Assembly: GCF_007744675.1 (NCBI RefSeq)
Contig: NZ_CP036269.1
Coordinates: 4,195,546 to 4,259,545, forward strand
Reading direction: 5' to 3'
Source: Gimesia alba
GTDB taxonomy: Bacteria; Planctomycetota; Planctomycetia; Planctomycetales; Planctomycetaceae
Length of the DNA: 64,000 nucleotides
Shown here: positions 17,716-28,162 of the stretch, one piece after another
How positions within the stretch are numbered: position 1 is the stretch's first letter
Layout: every line of letters starts with the position of its first letter
Program-made: the position numbers and the translations under genes
The notes under the pieces: model-generated
Database searches by the model: none
What the model was told of the DNA's origin: nothing
What the model saw: only the letters and a program-made list of their open reading frames with translations

Positions 17716-20022
17716 TCAAACCACCTCACGGACGACCACTTCATTCCCGTTAATTTGAGCAATTTCCACTTCGGCACCTGGCTGAATATAGGGTCCTTCA
17801 CTGATCACATCCACCCAGACCCCCTCAATTTCTACCCGTCCCGCAGGCCTGAGCACAGAGCTGGCCACACCTTTCATCCCAACCCGTAAATCAAGTCCCT
17901 GCAGCTGCAAAGTACCTGAGTTTTCAAGTAATCCCGGATCTAATTGAATTTCGTGGACGCCGGCCCGCTGGTGATCACCCGGAGGTGCCAGAATAATGGA
18001 ACTCATCAGCCGCGACTCGGGCAGGAACCGATTCAAGGCAATCGCCATGATGATGACGGTAATTAACGAAGCACTCAAAGTACCAACCGTATTGGTCATT
18101 GTCGTGAAATCGGAACCTGGGCGCAATGTGTTAAAGTCGCCAAAAGTCTGGCTGGCCATGATGATTGAGCCAAACACTAATAGTCCCCCAGAAACTCCAA
18201 ATACAGTAAAACCGGGAACCACAAAGATTTCCAGTAAAATGCAAATCAAACCCATTACAAACAATACAATTTCTAAATAGCCGGCAGTCCCCCCCAGAAC
18301 ATGACTCCAGAAAAACAAGCCGAAACAAACTCCCGCCAGGATTCCAAAAAAACCTGTGAGTGTCGAAAGTTCCAAATAGACAAACAGAATCCCCAGCGCC
18401 AGAATAGTACCGGTTAAATATAAGGTATTAAGGTTAAATACCAGCGTATCAACCCAGGTCCGCCCGGCGGCCACCAATTTCGTATCTGCAGGAATACCCA
18501 GCCTCTGCTTGAGCTCATCCATGTCCCTCACTGGAGGCTCGGCGATTTTCAAAGTGTGAGCGCGGTTCCCCTCCACTGTCAACAGGTTCTCTTTTCGCGA
18601 TTCACTCACAACCCGGCCTTGAATCCACTCACCATTCGACTCATGAATTTCATTCTCCGTCATATACCAGATCTGCCCGGTTTTACTGTTCGTGACTTCA
18701 AATATTTCCAGGTCTTTATCGGACATGGCTTCACAGACGGCTGCGGGTCTCCCTTTTTTCTCTGCGAGTGTCTTCATAGATACTCGTAATTTGCTCAATA
18801 TTTTTTCGGGTACATGTTCGAACTGCCCTCCCTCATTCAAGATGATCGGTTCTGCATCGCCAATCTGAGCATCGGGTTTGAGAAATATTTCATCGCAGCC
18901 TAAAGCAATGATCGCAGCACTACTCAAAGCATATTTGGGAATGTAGGCGACGGTTCTTACATTAATCGACTCCAGGTCAGCAATGCTATAAGCAAGCCTT
19001 TCACCTGAAAGTAAATGCCCCCCCCCCGAGTCGATTTCAAAAATGAGCAGATTCGCCCCGGCATTGACGGCGCGATTAATTTGACGCTCAAGAAATGCTT
19101 CTAAAATCGGATTGATCTCTCCATCTACTTTGATCAGCACTGCCTTCGGCGCCGCCCCCAGCGTGGGATCATCACGTAATTTTTCTCGTGGAATCTCATA
19201 CAATTCAGCCAGATCCCCCCGATTATGAGCCAGTTGTTGAACCAACACATCCAGAGCCCGCGCTTTGCTGCCGGAAAAAACTCCCAGCGAGCCCACTTCC
19301 TTGATCGTTTCCACGTCAACAATCACAGCCATATTATCTTGCAGCCGTTTTAACTCTTCGGGAGTCACGACGCGGGATTCAACCTGTTTGTTGTCCCCTT
19401 GCCCCTGTTGAATTTTGATTTTCAAAACCGCCTGTTGAGGATCCATCATTCCCAACGCGAGCGCACGGCTCAGCTTGGTATTATGACGCTTCTCCACAAT
19501 GGAAAACACAAATTCCCGTTCATCTCGATCAACGGCTTTTCCGTAACCAATATCTCCCAGTTCTGCATCAGGGTGCATCACAATTTCATCACAGGCCAAC
19601 GCCAATACAACATTGTTGCCGATCACCGTTTCCGGAATCCAGGCAATCGTTTTTAAGTTCGACAATTTTGAAGAGGCCAGGAATTTGGCGAGCCCCTGAA
19701 CTTGATGAAAGGGACTGGAACCAGGCTCAATTTTCAGAATGAGATACCCTGTTTCATTACTCTGCCCCGCCTCGTTCTGTAACGCCAGGGCAGCATTAGT
19801 CACACGGCCGTACGCCACTTCACCAACAGGACTGTCAATGGTCATAAATAACGCAGGTCGAGACGGGGGCTCGTCCTGTTTTGCATCGGCCACTTTCTTT
19901 CCATCCTGCTGCTGTTTTTGAGCAGGCTTGGGCTGTGCCGGATCTGCTTGAACCGATGAAGTTCCATTGAACACTAAAAGTCCCAGAATATAGGCCAGTA
20001 ACATCTGGTTGACATTTTTCAT
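17716..20022 (-). CDS. NfeD-family membrane protein with two ClpP-like domains
   Basis: 768 residues from the ATG at 20022, which opens a clean signal peptide (M-K-N-V-N-Q-M-L-L-A-Y ... S-V-Q-A). A 14-residue extension to 20064 is possible. Two ClpP/crotonase-fold domains follow in tandem. The second (about 285-460) has I-D-S-G-G-G-H and A-L-S-S-A-A-I-I-A-L-G-C-D-E-I, with serines where the NfeD protease nucleophile sits (near 363). In the first (about 50-250) the same position reads I-G-N-N-V-V-L-A-L-A-C-D-E-I, with no serine. Several membrane helices follow at about 530-640, and a C-terminal NfeD OB-fold domain near 700-765. The inferred role is membrane-anchored proteolysis or membrane-quality control. 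Confidence 0.9.
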   Translation of the reverse strand: MKNVNQMLLAYILGLLVFNGTSSVQADPAQPKPAQKQQQDGKKVADAKQDEPPSRPALFMTIDSPVGEVAYGRVTNAALALQNEAGQSNETGYLILKIEPGSSPFHQVQGLAKFLASSKLSNLKTIAWIPETVIGNNVVLALACDEIVMHPDAELGDIGYGKAVDRDEREFVFSIVEKRHNTKLSRALALGMMDPQQAVLKIKIQQGQGDNKQVESRVVTPEELKRLQDNMAVIVDVETIKEVGSLGVFSGSKARALDVLVQQLAHNRGDLAELYEIPREKLRDDPTLGAAPKAVLIKVDGEINPILEAFLERQINRAVNAGANLLIFEIDSGGGHLLSGERLAYSIADLESINVRTVAYIPKYALSSAAIIALGCDEIFLKPDAQIGDAEPIILNEGGQFEHVPEKILSKLRVSMKTLAEKKGRPAAVCEAMSDKDLEIFEVTNSKTGQIWYMTENEIHESNGEWIQGRVVSESRKENLLTVEGNRAHTLKIAEPPVRDMDELKQRLGIPADTKLVAAGRTWVDTLVFNLNTLYLTGTILALGILFVYLELSTLTGFFGILAGVCFGLFFWSHVLGGTAGYLEIVLFVMGLICILLEIFVVPGFTVFGVSGGLLVFGSIIMASQTFGDFNTLRPGSDFTTMTNTVGTLSASLITVIIMAIALNRFLPESRLMSSIILAPPGDHQRAGVHEIQLDPGLLENSGTLQLQGLDLRVGMKGVASSVLRPAGRVEIEGVWVDVISEGPYIQPGAEVEIAQINGNEVVVREVV

Positions 20023-20502
20023 TATGCGACTTTCACCATTGTCAGAAAAAGAAATGCAAAGCATGAAAATTCAAGCCCTGCTTACGCTCCTCATCATCAG
20101 CAGAGCTCATTGCCTGGTACTATTCTGATTATAAACAGGCACTGATCAACTGGTGTACTCATTTTAACGAAAGAATACATCAGACAGATCATTTCATTTT
20201 ATAAAATTATAGACGATTACCAGCAGGTAAATAAGGTTTTGATTTAATCAACATCATTTCCGACAGAAATTTGCTCAATTCGTCCGTTTTCCAGATTGAC
20301 AATCTCACAGATTGATTTGTTCAAATCGAGTGAGGAACTCCCAGAAACCAGACTTTTCTCATAAATCACCAAACTCCCTGCATCCGTCTCAAAACCCTCG
20401 ATTCACCGCGACCCACAGAATTTCACAGAAAACCAGTTAAATTTTACACGTTCCCCTCTTACAATACAGGGGCAATTCTTCCAAACTCACCAAAGGGCAG
20501 TT
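20023..20502. other. Intergenic region between the divergent NfeD and Lhr genes
   Basis: 480 bases. It must hold the promoters of both neighbours, but I see no strong hexamer pair. A 41-codon minus-strand ORF with a Shine-Dalgarno lies inside and is listed separately. Confidence 0.5.
20244..20369 (-). CDS. Possible small ORF, 41 codons, upstream of the NfeD gene
   Basis: The ORF starts at GTG with AGGGAG about 5 bases upstream and ends at TAA. The peptide has balanced, protein-like composition (S-G-S-S-S-L-D-L-N-K-S-I-C-E-I-V-N then L-E-N-G-R-I-E-Q-I-S-V-G-N-D). It has no signal peptide and no family I recognise. It is on the same strand as the NfeD gene, 221 bases upstream of it. It could be a real small protein, the tail of a decayed gene (the frame is open only about 13 codons above the GTG), or chance. 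Confidence 0.25.
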   Translation of the reverse strand: MIYEKSLVSGSSSLDLNKSICEIVNLENGRIEQISVGNDVD

Positions 20503-23500
20503 ATGTCATTTTACGGATATCACCCAATCATTGAAAAATGGTTTCAAAATCGATTCCAGGGACCGACGGAACCGCAGCAGCAAGGCTGGCCCTGTATTAA
20601 TCGTGGTGAGCATACCCTGATTTCAGCCCCTACCGGCAGCGGAAAAACATTGACCGCGTTTCTGTCCGTGATAGATCGTCTTGTAAAACGTTCGCTGGAC
20701 GGTGATCTGGAGAATGAAATCTCGGTGATCTATGTCTCTCCATTACGGGCTCTCTCAAATGACATGCACCGCAATCTGACAGAACCTCTGGAAGAAATTT
20801 CCCAGTTACTAGAAGAAGAAGACTACACTTTCACCCCCATTCGCGTCGGCCTGCGAACGGGAGACACCCCTTCTTCGAAGCGAACCGCACTTGTCCGTCG
20901 TCCTCCTCATATCCTGGTCACCACTCCGGAATCGCTGTATTTAATGCTGACCGGCTCTAAAAGTCGCGAGACACTCAAAACGGTGGAAACCGTGATCGTG
21001 GATGAAATTCACGCCTTGCTACGAGACAAACGCGGCTCACACTGGTCACTTACCCTGGAACGTCTGGAAGCATTAGTCGATCATCCTCTGCAACGAATCG
21101 GCTTGTCAGCCACTCAAAAACCTCTAGAACGGGTGGCACAATATCTGGTCGGAAATCGACCGGAAATTGAAATCACCGACAAGCCCCCCCAAACAGAGCG
21201 CCACGAATTTCCCGAACAAACCTGCCGCATTGTCAACATTGGTCACTCCCGTACTCTGGACGTTGCTATCCAGGTTCCCCCATCCGAATTGAGCGCGATC
21301 TGCACTCACGAGCAATGGGCCGAAGTTCTGGAGCAGATCGTCGAACTGATTCAGTTGCACCACAGCACATTGATCTTCGTCAACACACGAAGGCTGGCCG
21401 AACGCATCACCCATCAGTTGACAGAGAGACTGGGCGAAGACGTTGTCGGCAGCCATCACGGCTCACTCTCGGCAAAAATTCGGCATCGCACCGAACAGAA
21501 ATTGAAAAGTGGCGAGCTCAAAGCGGTTATCGCGACCGCTTCTCTCGAACTGGGAATAGATGTCGGCTACATCGATCTGGTTGTGCAGATTGGCTCACCC
21601 CGCGGCATTGCTACCTTTCTCCAGCGCATCGGACGCTCAGGACACTCACTCGGTCTGGTTCCTAAAGGACGCATCTTTGCCCTCTCGCGGGATGAACTCC
21701 TGGAAAGCATGGCACTGGTCCGATCAATTAAACAAGGCATCCTCGATACCGTTCGCATGCCGGAAGCCCCCGTCGATATCCTGGCACAACAAATCACCGC
21801 CGAAGTCGCCTGTGAAGAATGGAACACAGATGAATTATTCGAAACGATGACGCGCGCCTATTCTTATCGGAACCTGAAACGGTCCGATTTTGATAGCACG
21901 CTTCATTTTCTGAGTGAGGGTATCAGCACCACAGCCGGTCGCAGTCGCGTCTATTTACATCACGATCAAGTCCAGAACCGCGTCCGCAGCAGAAAAAATG
22001 CCCGTCTCGTCTCCACGATGAACGGAGGTGCGATTCCGGAAATCGCCTCGTATCGCGTGGTCACCGAAGACGACCAGACCGTGGTCGGCTCAGTCGACGA
22101 AGACTTTGCCGTGGAAAGCATGGCGGGAGATATTTTCCTGCTCGGCAATACATCCTGGCAAATTCGCTATGTCCGAGGCGGCGATGTCACTGTAGTCGAT
22201 GCTAATGGCGCGCCCCCTTCCATCCCGTTCTGGTTTGGTGAAGCACCAGGGCGCTCTCTCGAACTTTCGACCGAAATCTCACATCTGCGCGAAGAACTCG
22301 AACGGCAGGTCGAAAACCCGGAACAAGCCATTCTCTGGCTGAGCCAAGAAACCAACACGGACGAATGGGGCAGCAAGCAGATTGTCGATTACGTTCTGGC
22401 AGAAAAGGCCGCACTGGGCATTGTCCCGACTCAAAAGCGAATCGTTTTCGAACGCTTCTTCGATGAATCGGGGGGCATGCAACTGGTGATCCACGCTCCC
22501 TTTGGTGGCGATATCAACCGCGCCTGGGGCTACACCATGCGTAAGCGTTTCTGCCGTTCCTATAATTTTGAGCTGCAGGCAACGGCCGACGACAATGGCA
22601 TTATCCTCTCACTTGGACCTCAACACAGCTTTCCCTTAGAGAGCCTATTTACGATGTTGAATACAAGAAACGTTCAACAACTTTCCGAGCAGGCGATTTT
22701 GGATCACCCCATGTTTCATGTCCGCTGGCGCTGGAATGTCACCCGGGCACTGCTGGTTTCGCGGATGCAGAACGGGAAGAAAGTACCGCCGCCGCTCCAA
22801 CGCTTTCGCGCCGAGGACCTGCTCACTGCCGTCTTCCCGCGTCTGACCGGCTGTCCCGAAAATGAAATTGGGGAAATCGTCCGCCCCGATCATATTCTGG
22901 TCGACCAGACTCTCTATGACTGCTTGAACGAGCAACTCGATATCGATGGCTTCAAAACCGTGCTCCAGGAAATCGAACAGGGAACCGTCAAACTGATTCC
23001 CCGCGATACCAGAGAGCCTTCTCCTTTTTGCTACGAACTTTTGAACTCCAGCCCGTATACGTTTCTGGATGGTGGCGAAGCACAGGAACGCCGCGCCCGT
23101 GCGGTCGCAACACGCCACACACTTTCCATCGAAAGTGTCGAAGACCTGGGCAGACTCTCCCCCGAAGCAATCGCACAGGTTTGCCAGGAAGCACAACCAC
23201 TGGTACGAAACGCCGATGAATTCCATGATCTTCTACTGGGCCGCATTCATCTTCCCATTAATGAGCAGCCGGACTGGGCCGACTGGTATCAGGAACTGGA
23301 AGCAACGGGCCGTGCGACAACACTACAAAGAACAGAGAATCAATCAGCGAACCGCTGCACCGAAAGCTGGGTCGCAACAGAGCGTCTCCCGGCAGCACTG
23401 GCTGCCTTCCCCGAGAGTCAGCATGCACCGCCTGTCACCGTTCCTGTTGGTGTGCGTCAGGAATGGGAATCAGCAGAAGCCCGCACTGCCATCATTCGCG

Positions 23501-25092
23501 GTCTACTCGATACTTGTGGCCCGTTGACCGTCGCAGAAATCGCAAACTTCGCAGGCATGACGGATTCACAAACAGAAGCGGCGCTGATGGCGCTCGAAGG
23601 CGAAGGCATCGCGATGCAGGGTTTCTTCCGTGTCAAAGATCCCAACTGGGATCAAAGCGCCGATGAGTCAGCCCCCCAACAAGAAACAACTGCCGCCGAC
23701 TCACCTCCGAAAGAGTGGTGTCACCGGCGTTTGCTGGCACGCATTCACAGACTCACCCTGCAAGGTCTGCGTGCTCAAGTGCAACCGGTCGATACGAGTG
23801 TCTTCATCCAATATCTCACACGGCTTCACGGCATGGCGGGCGACGAAAAACGGTCGGGAACAAACGGCCTGTTTGAAATCCTCTCCATGCTCCAGGGAAT
23901 CGACATCCCGGCGATTTGCTGGGAACGCGACATACTGCCAGCCCGACTTTCCAATTACCAGAATAATCAATTGGATGAACTCTGTTTTACGGGTGAAATT
24001 GGCTGGGGACGCCTCTACCCTCCCAAACGAACCGCCGATCAGGGCAAACCAATGACCGGCATTACTCGTAATGCCCCCGTCTCTTTCTTTTTGAGAGAAG
24101 ATATCCCCTGGCTGACATATTTCAGTGAGTCTTCAACGCAGAATACCGAAGATCAGAATTATTTGAGCAGCCCGGCTGTGGAAATTCAGGAACTACTCAC
24201 GCAACAGGGGGCTCTGTTCGCCACCGACTTAATGGCTGCAACAGAATCCCTTCCCACACAGGTCGCCGATGCATTGGGCGAACTCATCTCGCGCGGGTTG
24301 GTGACCTCCGACAGTTTCTCCGGCATGCGACAATTTACCGAAGATCGTTCCACAAAAAACCGACGTGCTGCACGAAAATCAAGAATCGGCCTGGTCCGCA
24401 AACGCAGCACTCCGAACAATACAGGACGCTGGTCGATCTGGCGACGTGAACTTGCGACTGAGATTGAAGAACGCAGCCTGCAATATTATGAGTATGTCGA
24501 GCAATGGGCGTGGCAACTGTTAAGGCGTTGGGGAGTGGTCTTCCGCGACTTATTAGTAAAAGAATCCGGCGCCCCCCGCTGGTTTGAATTGCTGCAGATT
24601 TATCGACGTCTCGAAGCCCGGGGTGAAATTCGCGGCGGTCGTTTCGTATCTGGAGTCGCAGGGGAACAATTTGCGATGTCGGGAACAATTCAGGAATTGC
24701 GAAAGCTCCGTGATGAATCAGCGACCGATGAGCTGACGATTCTTTCCGCCACCGACCCGTTGAATCTCGTGGGAATCTTGACGAAACAGGCGCGCATCCC
24801 CAGCACTGCTAACAACCGTCTCGCTTATTGGAATGGAAGTCTGATTGCCTATTCACGGAGCGAAGAACTGTTTTTACTCGCAAACGTCAATGAAAAAACA
24901 AAACGCGAACTGATCCTGGGATTTGGGCTCCCCATCCATGGAACGAATATCAATGAAACAGCCGCTACAGGTTCAAAACCGGCGATCGAACTACAAACGC
25001 AACAGTCTCCTGCTGAAGACGACATGCTGATTCCCACAGGAGACAGCTCTATCAAAGAAGAGAAAAAGTCGCCACGCCCTTCTTTTCTCTAA
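20503..25092 (+). CDS. lhr: Lhr-type ATP-dependent helicase (long form)
   Basis: 1529 residues, close to the long Lhr of enterobacteria and actinobacteria. Motif I is A-P-T-G-S-G-K-T near 41-48, motif II D167-E-I-H170, motif III G-L-S-A-T-Q, and motif VI R-I-G-R-S-G-H. The Lhr winged-helix and core region runs to about residue 830. The C-terminal extension of about 700 residues carries further winged-helix-like repeats, as in Lhr-CTD. Lhr is a superfamily-2 3'-to-5' helicase linked to DNA repair. The ATG has AAAGGG upstream. The TPR-peptidase gene follows after 22 bases. Confidence 0.93.
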   Translation: MSFYGYHPIIEKWFQNRFQGPTEPQQQGWPCINRGEHTLISAPTGSGKTLTAFLSVIDRLVKRSLDGDLENEISVIYVSPLRALSNDMHRNLTEPLEEISQLLEEEDYTFTPIRVGLRTGDTPSSKRTALVRRPPHILVTTPESLYLMLTGSKSRETLKTVETVIVDEIHALLRDKRGSHWSLTLERLEALVDHPLQRIGLSATQKPLERVAQYLVGNRPEIEITDKPPQTERHEFPEQTCRIVNIGHSRTLDVAIQVPPSELSAICTHEQWAEVLEQIVELIQLHHSTLIFVNTRRLAERITHQLTERLGEDVVGSHHGSLSAKIRHRTEQKLKSGELKAVIATASLELGIDVGYIDLVVQIGSPRGIATFLQRIGRSGHSLGLVPKGRIFALSRDELLESMALVRSIKQGILDTVRMPEAPVDILAQQITAEVACEEWNTDELFETMTRAYSYRNLKRSDFDSTLHFLSEGISTTAGRSRVYLHHDQVQNRVRSRKNARLVSTMNGGAIPEIASYRVVTEDDQTVVGSVDEDFAVESMAGDIFLLGNTSWQIRYVRGGDVTVVDANGAPPSIPFWFGEAPGRSLELSTEISHLREELERQVENPEQAILWLSQETNTDEWGSKQIVDYVLAEKAALGIVPTQKRIVFERFFDESGGMQLVIHAPFGGDINRAWGYTMRKRFCRSYNFELQATADDNGIILSLGPQHSFPLESLFTMLNTRNVQQLSEQAILDHPMFHVRWRWNVTRALLVSRMQNGKKVPPPLQRFRAEDLLTAVFPRLTGCPENEIGEIVRPDHILVDQTLYDCLNEQLDIDGFKTVLQEIEQGTVKLIPRDTREPSPFCYELLNSSPYTFLDGGEAQERRARAVATRHTLSIESVEDLGRLSPEAIAQVCQEAQPLVRNADEFHDLLLGRIHLPINEQPDWADWYQELEATGRATTLQRTENQSANRCTESWVATERLPAALAAFPESQHAPPVTVPVGVRQEWESAEARTAIIRGLLDTCGPLTVAEIANFAGMTDSQTEAALMALEGEGIAMQGFFRVKDPNWDQSADESAPQQETTAADSPPKEWCHRRLLARIHRLTLQGLRAQVQPVDTSVFIQYLTRLHGMAGDEKRSGTNGLFEILSMLQGIDIPAICWERDILPARLSNYQNNQLDELCFTGEIGWGRLYPPKRTADQGKPMTGITRNAPVSFFLREDIPWLTYFSESSTQNTEDQNYLSSPAVEIQELLTQQGALFATDLMAATESLPTQVADALGELISRGLVTSDSFSGMRQFTEDRSTKNRRAARKSRIGLVRKRSTPNNTGRWSIWRRELATEIEERSLQYYEYVEQWAWQLLRRWGVVFRDLLVKESGAPRWFELLQIYRRLEARGEIRGGRFVSGVAGEQFAMSGTIQELRKLRDESATDELTILSATDPLNLVGILTKQARIPSTANNRLAYWNGSLIAYSRSEELFLLANVNEKTKRELILGFGLPIHGTNINETAATGSKPAIELQTQQSPAEDDMLIPTGDSSIKEEKKSPRPSFL

Positions 25093-25114
25093 CAAAGTTA
25101 CCAACAAAGATTTC

Positions 25115-28096
25115 ATGACTCACTTGGATCTACGAATGTTAAACGGTTTACATAGGATCATCAGACTCACACTTTGCCTGCTGGCGGTCATGCTACCGCT
25201 TCAGATTTATTCGAACTGTCTGATCGCTGCGGAAGAAAAACAAGCCGAGTCAATCGAGCAAGTACTCGAAACGGCACACGAACACCAGCAGCATGGCCGT
25301 TATGCAGAAGCCCGCGAAGTCTATGCGCAAGCGAAACAACAACTCGCTGATTCCAAACAGAAAAACGCCGACCACCAGTGGCAGTTACTTCGCGGATTAA
25401 TTCAGATCGATGTCGAAACCGGTCAGACAAAATCAGCGTTAGATCGGCTGAACGAAGGACTGAAACAACTCCCCGACCATCCAGATCTTCATGCGCTGGC
25501 AGCAAAACTGTATTATGAAACGGGGGACTATCCCAGCGCTGACAAACACGTCACGAAAGCAATAGCATTCAATCCGGACCAGCCCCTGGCACACCTGATC
25601 CAGGCTCAGCTTCTCACAGACTCCGGAAAGATCGATGAAGCCAACGAAGCCTATCGCTGGTTCGTCCGTTATTATAACCGGGCACAACCGGAAGATGCCG
25701 AAACGCTACTGGTGATTGCCGAAGGAGCGACGCAGTATGCACGCTGGAACAGTGTTTCACAAATCTTCAATTTTGTCATCAACACAGTCTGCCCCGATGC
25801 ATTAAAAGCCGATCCCCTGGCCTGGAGAGCTTCCTACTTGAGCGGTTCGATTCTGCAGGAAAAATACAATCGCCCCCAAGCCGCTGATGAGTTTACAGCA
25901 GCCCTCAAAACAAATTCCCAAGCCGCGATTGTCTATACTGCGTTAGCACGTTCCGCAATCGAAGTCCATGATTTCGATAAGAGTATCGAGCTCATCAATC
26001 GTGCCTTGAAAATCAATCCTCAGTCAATCGAAGCCTTACTGCTACAGTGTGATTTACATCTAATTAATGGACAATATCTAAAAGCATTGGTGTCCGCAGA
26101 AAACGCAGCCGCTCTCAACAACCGTGCCCAAACCGTTCTGGCCAGAAAGGCAGCCTGCTATCTGCTACAGGATGGTGTGCCAGATACCGAAACGTTGACG
26201 CTGCTGTTTGACACTTCAGCAGCCCCGGATCAGTCAAAAACAACAAAAGCTGATTCGTCCCGCTTCGTGAAGCTCGTGACGACTCTATTGAAAGAAAACC
26301 CGAAACCGGGTTATTTCTTATACGAACTGGGCCAGCTGATGGAGATGAAACGCCAGTTTGCGTTTGCCGAGTTTGCGTACTTAAAAACCAAAACTCTGAT
26401 GCCTCAACTCTCCGGCCCCAAAACCTCGTTGGGCATGCTGTATATGCAAATGGGAAAGACGGCCCTCGCCCAACAGACATTAAACGACGCATTCAAAGCC
26501 GATCCCTATCATGTACGGGTCAGTAATATGCGCAAAGTGCTGGGAGTACTGGATTCCTACGGAGCCATCGTGACCGACCACTTTGTGATTCGCTACGACT
26601 CCAAAGCCGATTTTATTCTCGGTCGATACATGGCCGATTATCTCGAAGAAATTTACCCCGAGATGGTAAAACAGTTCGGCTATAAACCGCCGGGAAAAAC
26701 CCAATTTGAAATTTACCATAACGCCAAAGGGCTCGCGGCCCACCAATGGTTTAGCGCCCGTATGATTGGTCTGCCCTGGATCCAGACAATTGGTGCCTCA
26801 ACTGGTGCCGTCGTTGCATTAACGTCACCCACCGCAATGAAAGAGCCTTATAACTGGGCGGCTGTCTTAAAACACGAGTTGGTGCATGTGTTTACTCTGC
26901 AACAGACGAAATACAAAATCCCACACTGGTTTACAGAAGCACTCGCCGTTAGAAGTGAAGGCAAAGCGCGTCCCCAACGATTTAACCAACTACTTGTGGA
27001 GCGAGTCCCCCAGGGAGAAATCTACTCTCTGGATGAATTGGACAGCGTATTCGTACGTCCCAAGTCTTCCGATAACTGGAATTTTGCGTACTGTCAAAGT
27101 CTGCTCTGTGCCGACTTTATGGTGGAGGAATTTGGCACTGATGCATTGAAAAAGCTATTAACTGCATATCAGAATCAACATTCAACCCCTAATGCAATTC
27201 AGGAATCGTTCCAGATTGATCAGAATGAATTTGAGAAGCGCTATCATCGCTATCTGGAAAAATTGACCGCAACACTCAAAGGATATCGCCCTCCATCTCC
27301 GCTCAGTTTTCGTGAACTGCAAAAACAACACGAGCAGAATCCGAACAATCTGAACATTGCCGGGCAATATGCCTACCGCTTGCTCCGTTACCGAAAAAAA
27401 CAGGAAGCTCGAAAACTCGCTCATACCGTTTTAAGTGAGCAACCACAACAAGCGCAAGCCGCTTTGACCATTGCCCACCTGGAACTCCTGTCTGAAGATC
27501 TGGAAGCTGCACAGGCAGTACTCCAACCAGCGCTGGAATCTGATTCTCCGGATGTGGAAGTCCTGGAACTGGCTGGAAAGATTCTGTTGAAACAGGAAAA
27601 ATTCAGCGATGCAATCAAAGTGTATGAAACAGGCCATTTAAAATATCCGTATCAGACCGAATGGCTCCAGGGACTGGCTATCATTTACCAGCATGAAGAT
27701 AATCCGAAAAAACTGGAAGCCACCTTGCTAAAGCTGGTTCATCTGGACCCCGCGGACTCTACCAGCCTGAAACTTCTAATGAAGCGCTACCTCGATCAGA
27801 AAAAATGGGAGCAAGCCCTGCACTGGGGACAGGAAGCTTTGTATGTCGATGTTCTCGATCCGGAAACACACCAGCAGCTTGCAGAAGCGGCTCTGAAACA
27901 GAATCGGCCGGAACTGGCAATCCGCGAATTGAAAATGGTATTGCACTTGGATGATAAAAATGAAGCCGTCCGATTCTTACTAACAAAAACATTACTCGAT
28001 ACCGGAAATAAACAGGAAGCCACTACCGAACTGGATCGGTTACTCGAACAAAATCCAAACCACGTTCAGGCACGCGCACTAAAACAAAAACTTTGA
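25115..28096 (+). CDS. Exported TPR protein with gluzincin-type peptidase domain (peptidase MA-like)
   Basis: 993 residues. A signal peptide or anchor spans about residues 8-40 (M-L-N-G-L-H ... L-I-A-A); the ATG at 25136 is an alternative start. TPR repeats fill about 45-465. A central domain has the zinc site His587-Glu588-Leu-Val-His591 and a third ligand candidate Glu608 in W-F-T-E-A-L-A, the spacing of gluzincin metallopeptidases. More TPR repeats run from about 730 to the end. The architecture suggests an envelope peptidase whose TPR arms bind partners. The gene lies 22 bases after lhr, so the two may be cotranscribed, although no functional link is obvious. Substrate unknown. Confidence 0.82.
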   Translation: MTHLDLRMLNGLHRIIRLTLCLLAVMLPLQIYSNCLIAAEEKQAESIEQVLETAHEHQQHGRYAEAREVYAQAKQQLADSKQKNADHQWQLLRGLIQIDVETGQTKSALDRLNEGLKQLPDHPDLHALAAKLYYETGDYPSADKHVTKAIAFNPDQPLAHLIQAQLLTDSGKIDEANEAYRWFVRYYNRAQPEDAETLLVIAEGATQYARWNSVSQIFNFVINTVCPDALKADPLAWRASYLSGSILQEKYNRPQAADEFTAALKTNSQAAIVYTALARSAIEVHDFDKSIELINRALKINPQSIEALLLQCDLHLINGQYLKALVSAENAAALNNRAQTVLARKAACYLLQDGVPDTETLTLLFDTSAAPDQSKTTKADSSRFVKLVTTLLKENPKPGYFLYELGQLMEMKRQFAFAEFAYLKTKTLMPQLSGPKTSLGMLYMQMGKTALAQQTLNDAFKADPYHVRVSNMRKVLGVLDSYGAIVTDHFVIRYDSKADFILGRYMADYLEEIYPEMVKQFGYKPPGKTQFEIYHNAKGLAAHQWFSARMIGLPWIQTIGASTGAVVALTSPTAMKEPYNWAAVLKHELVHVFTLQQTKYKIPHWFTEALAVRSEGKARPQRFNQLLVERVPQGEIYSLDELDSVFVRPKSSDNWNFAYCQSLLCADFMVEEFGTDALKKLLTAYQNQHSTPNAIQESFQIDQNEFEKRYHRYLEKLTATLKGYRPPSPLSFRELQKQHEQNPNNLNIAGQYAYRLLRYRKKQEARKLAHTVLSEQPQQAQAALTIAHLELLSEDLEAAQAVLQPALESDSPDVEVLELAGKILLKQEKFSDAIKVYETGHLKYPYQTEWLQGLAIIYQHEDNPKKLEATLLKLVHLDPADSTSLKLLMKRYLDQKKWEQALHWGQEALYVDVLDPETHQQLAEAALKQNRPELAIRELKMVLHLDDKNEAVRFLLTKTLLDTGNKQEATTELDRLLEQNPNHVQARALKQKL

Positions 28097-28162
28097 TTTC
28101 GTTCGGTTCTTCCTGAATCAAATCTACCAAATATCAGATTTCATTACTGACAAGGATCCCCA

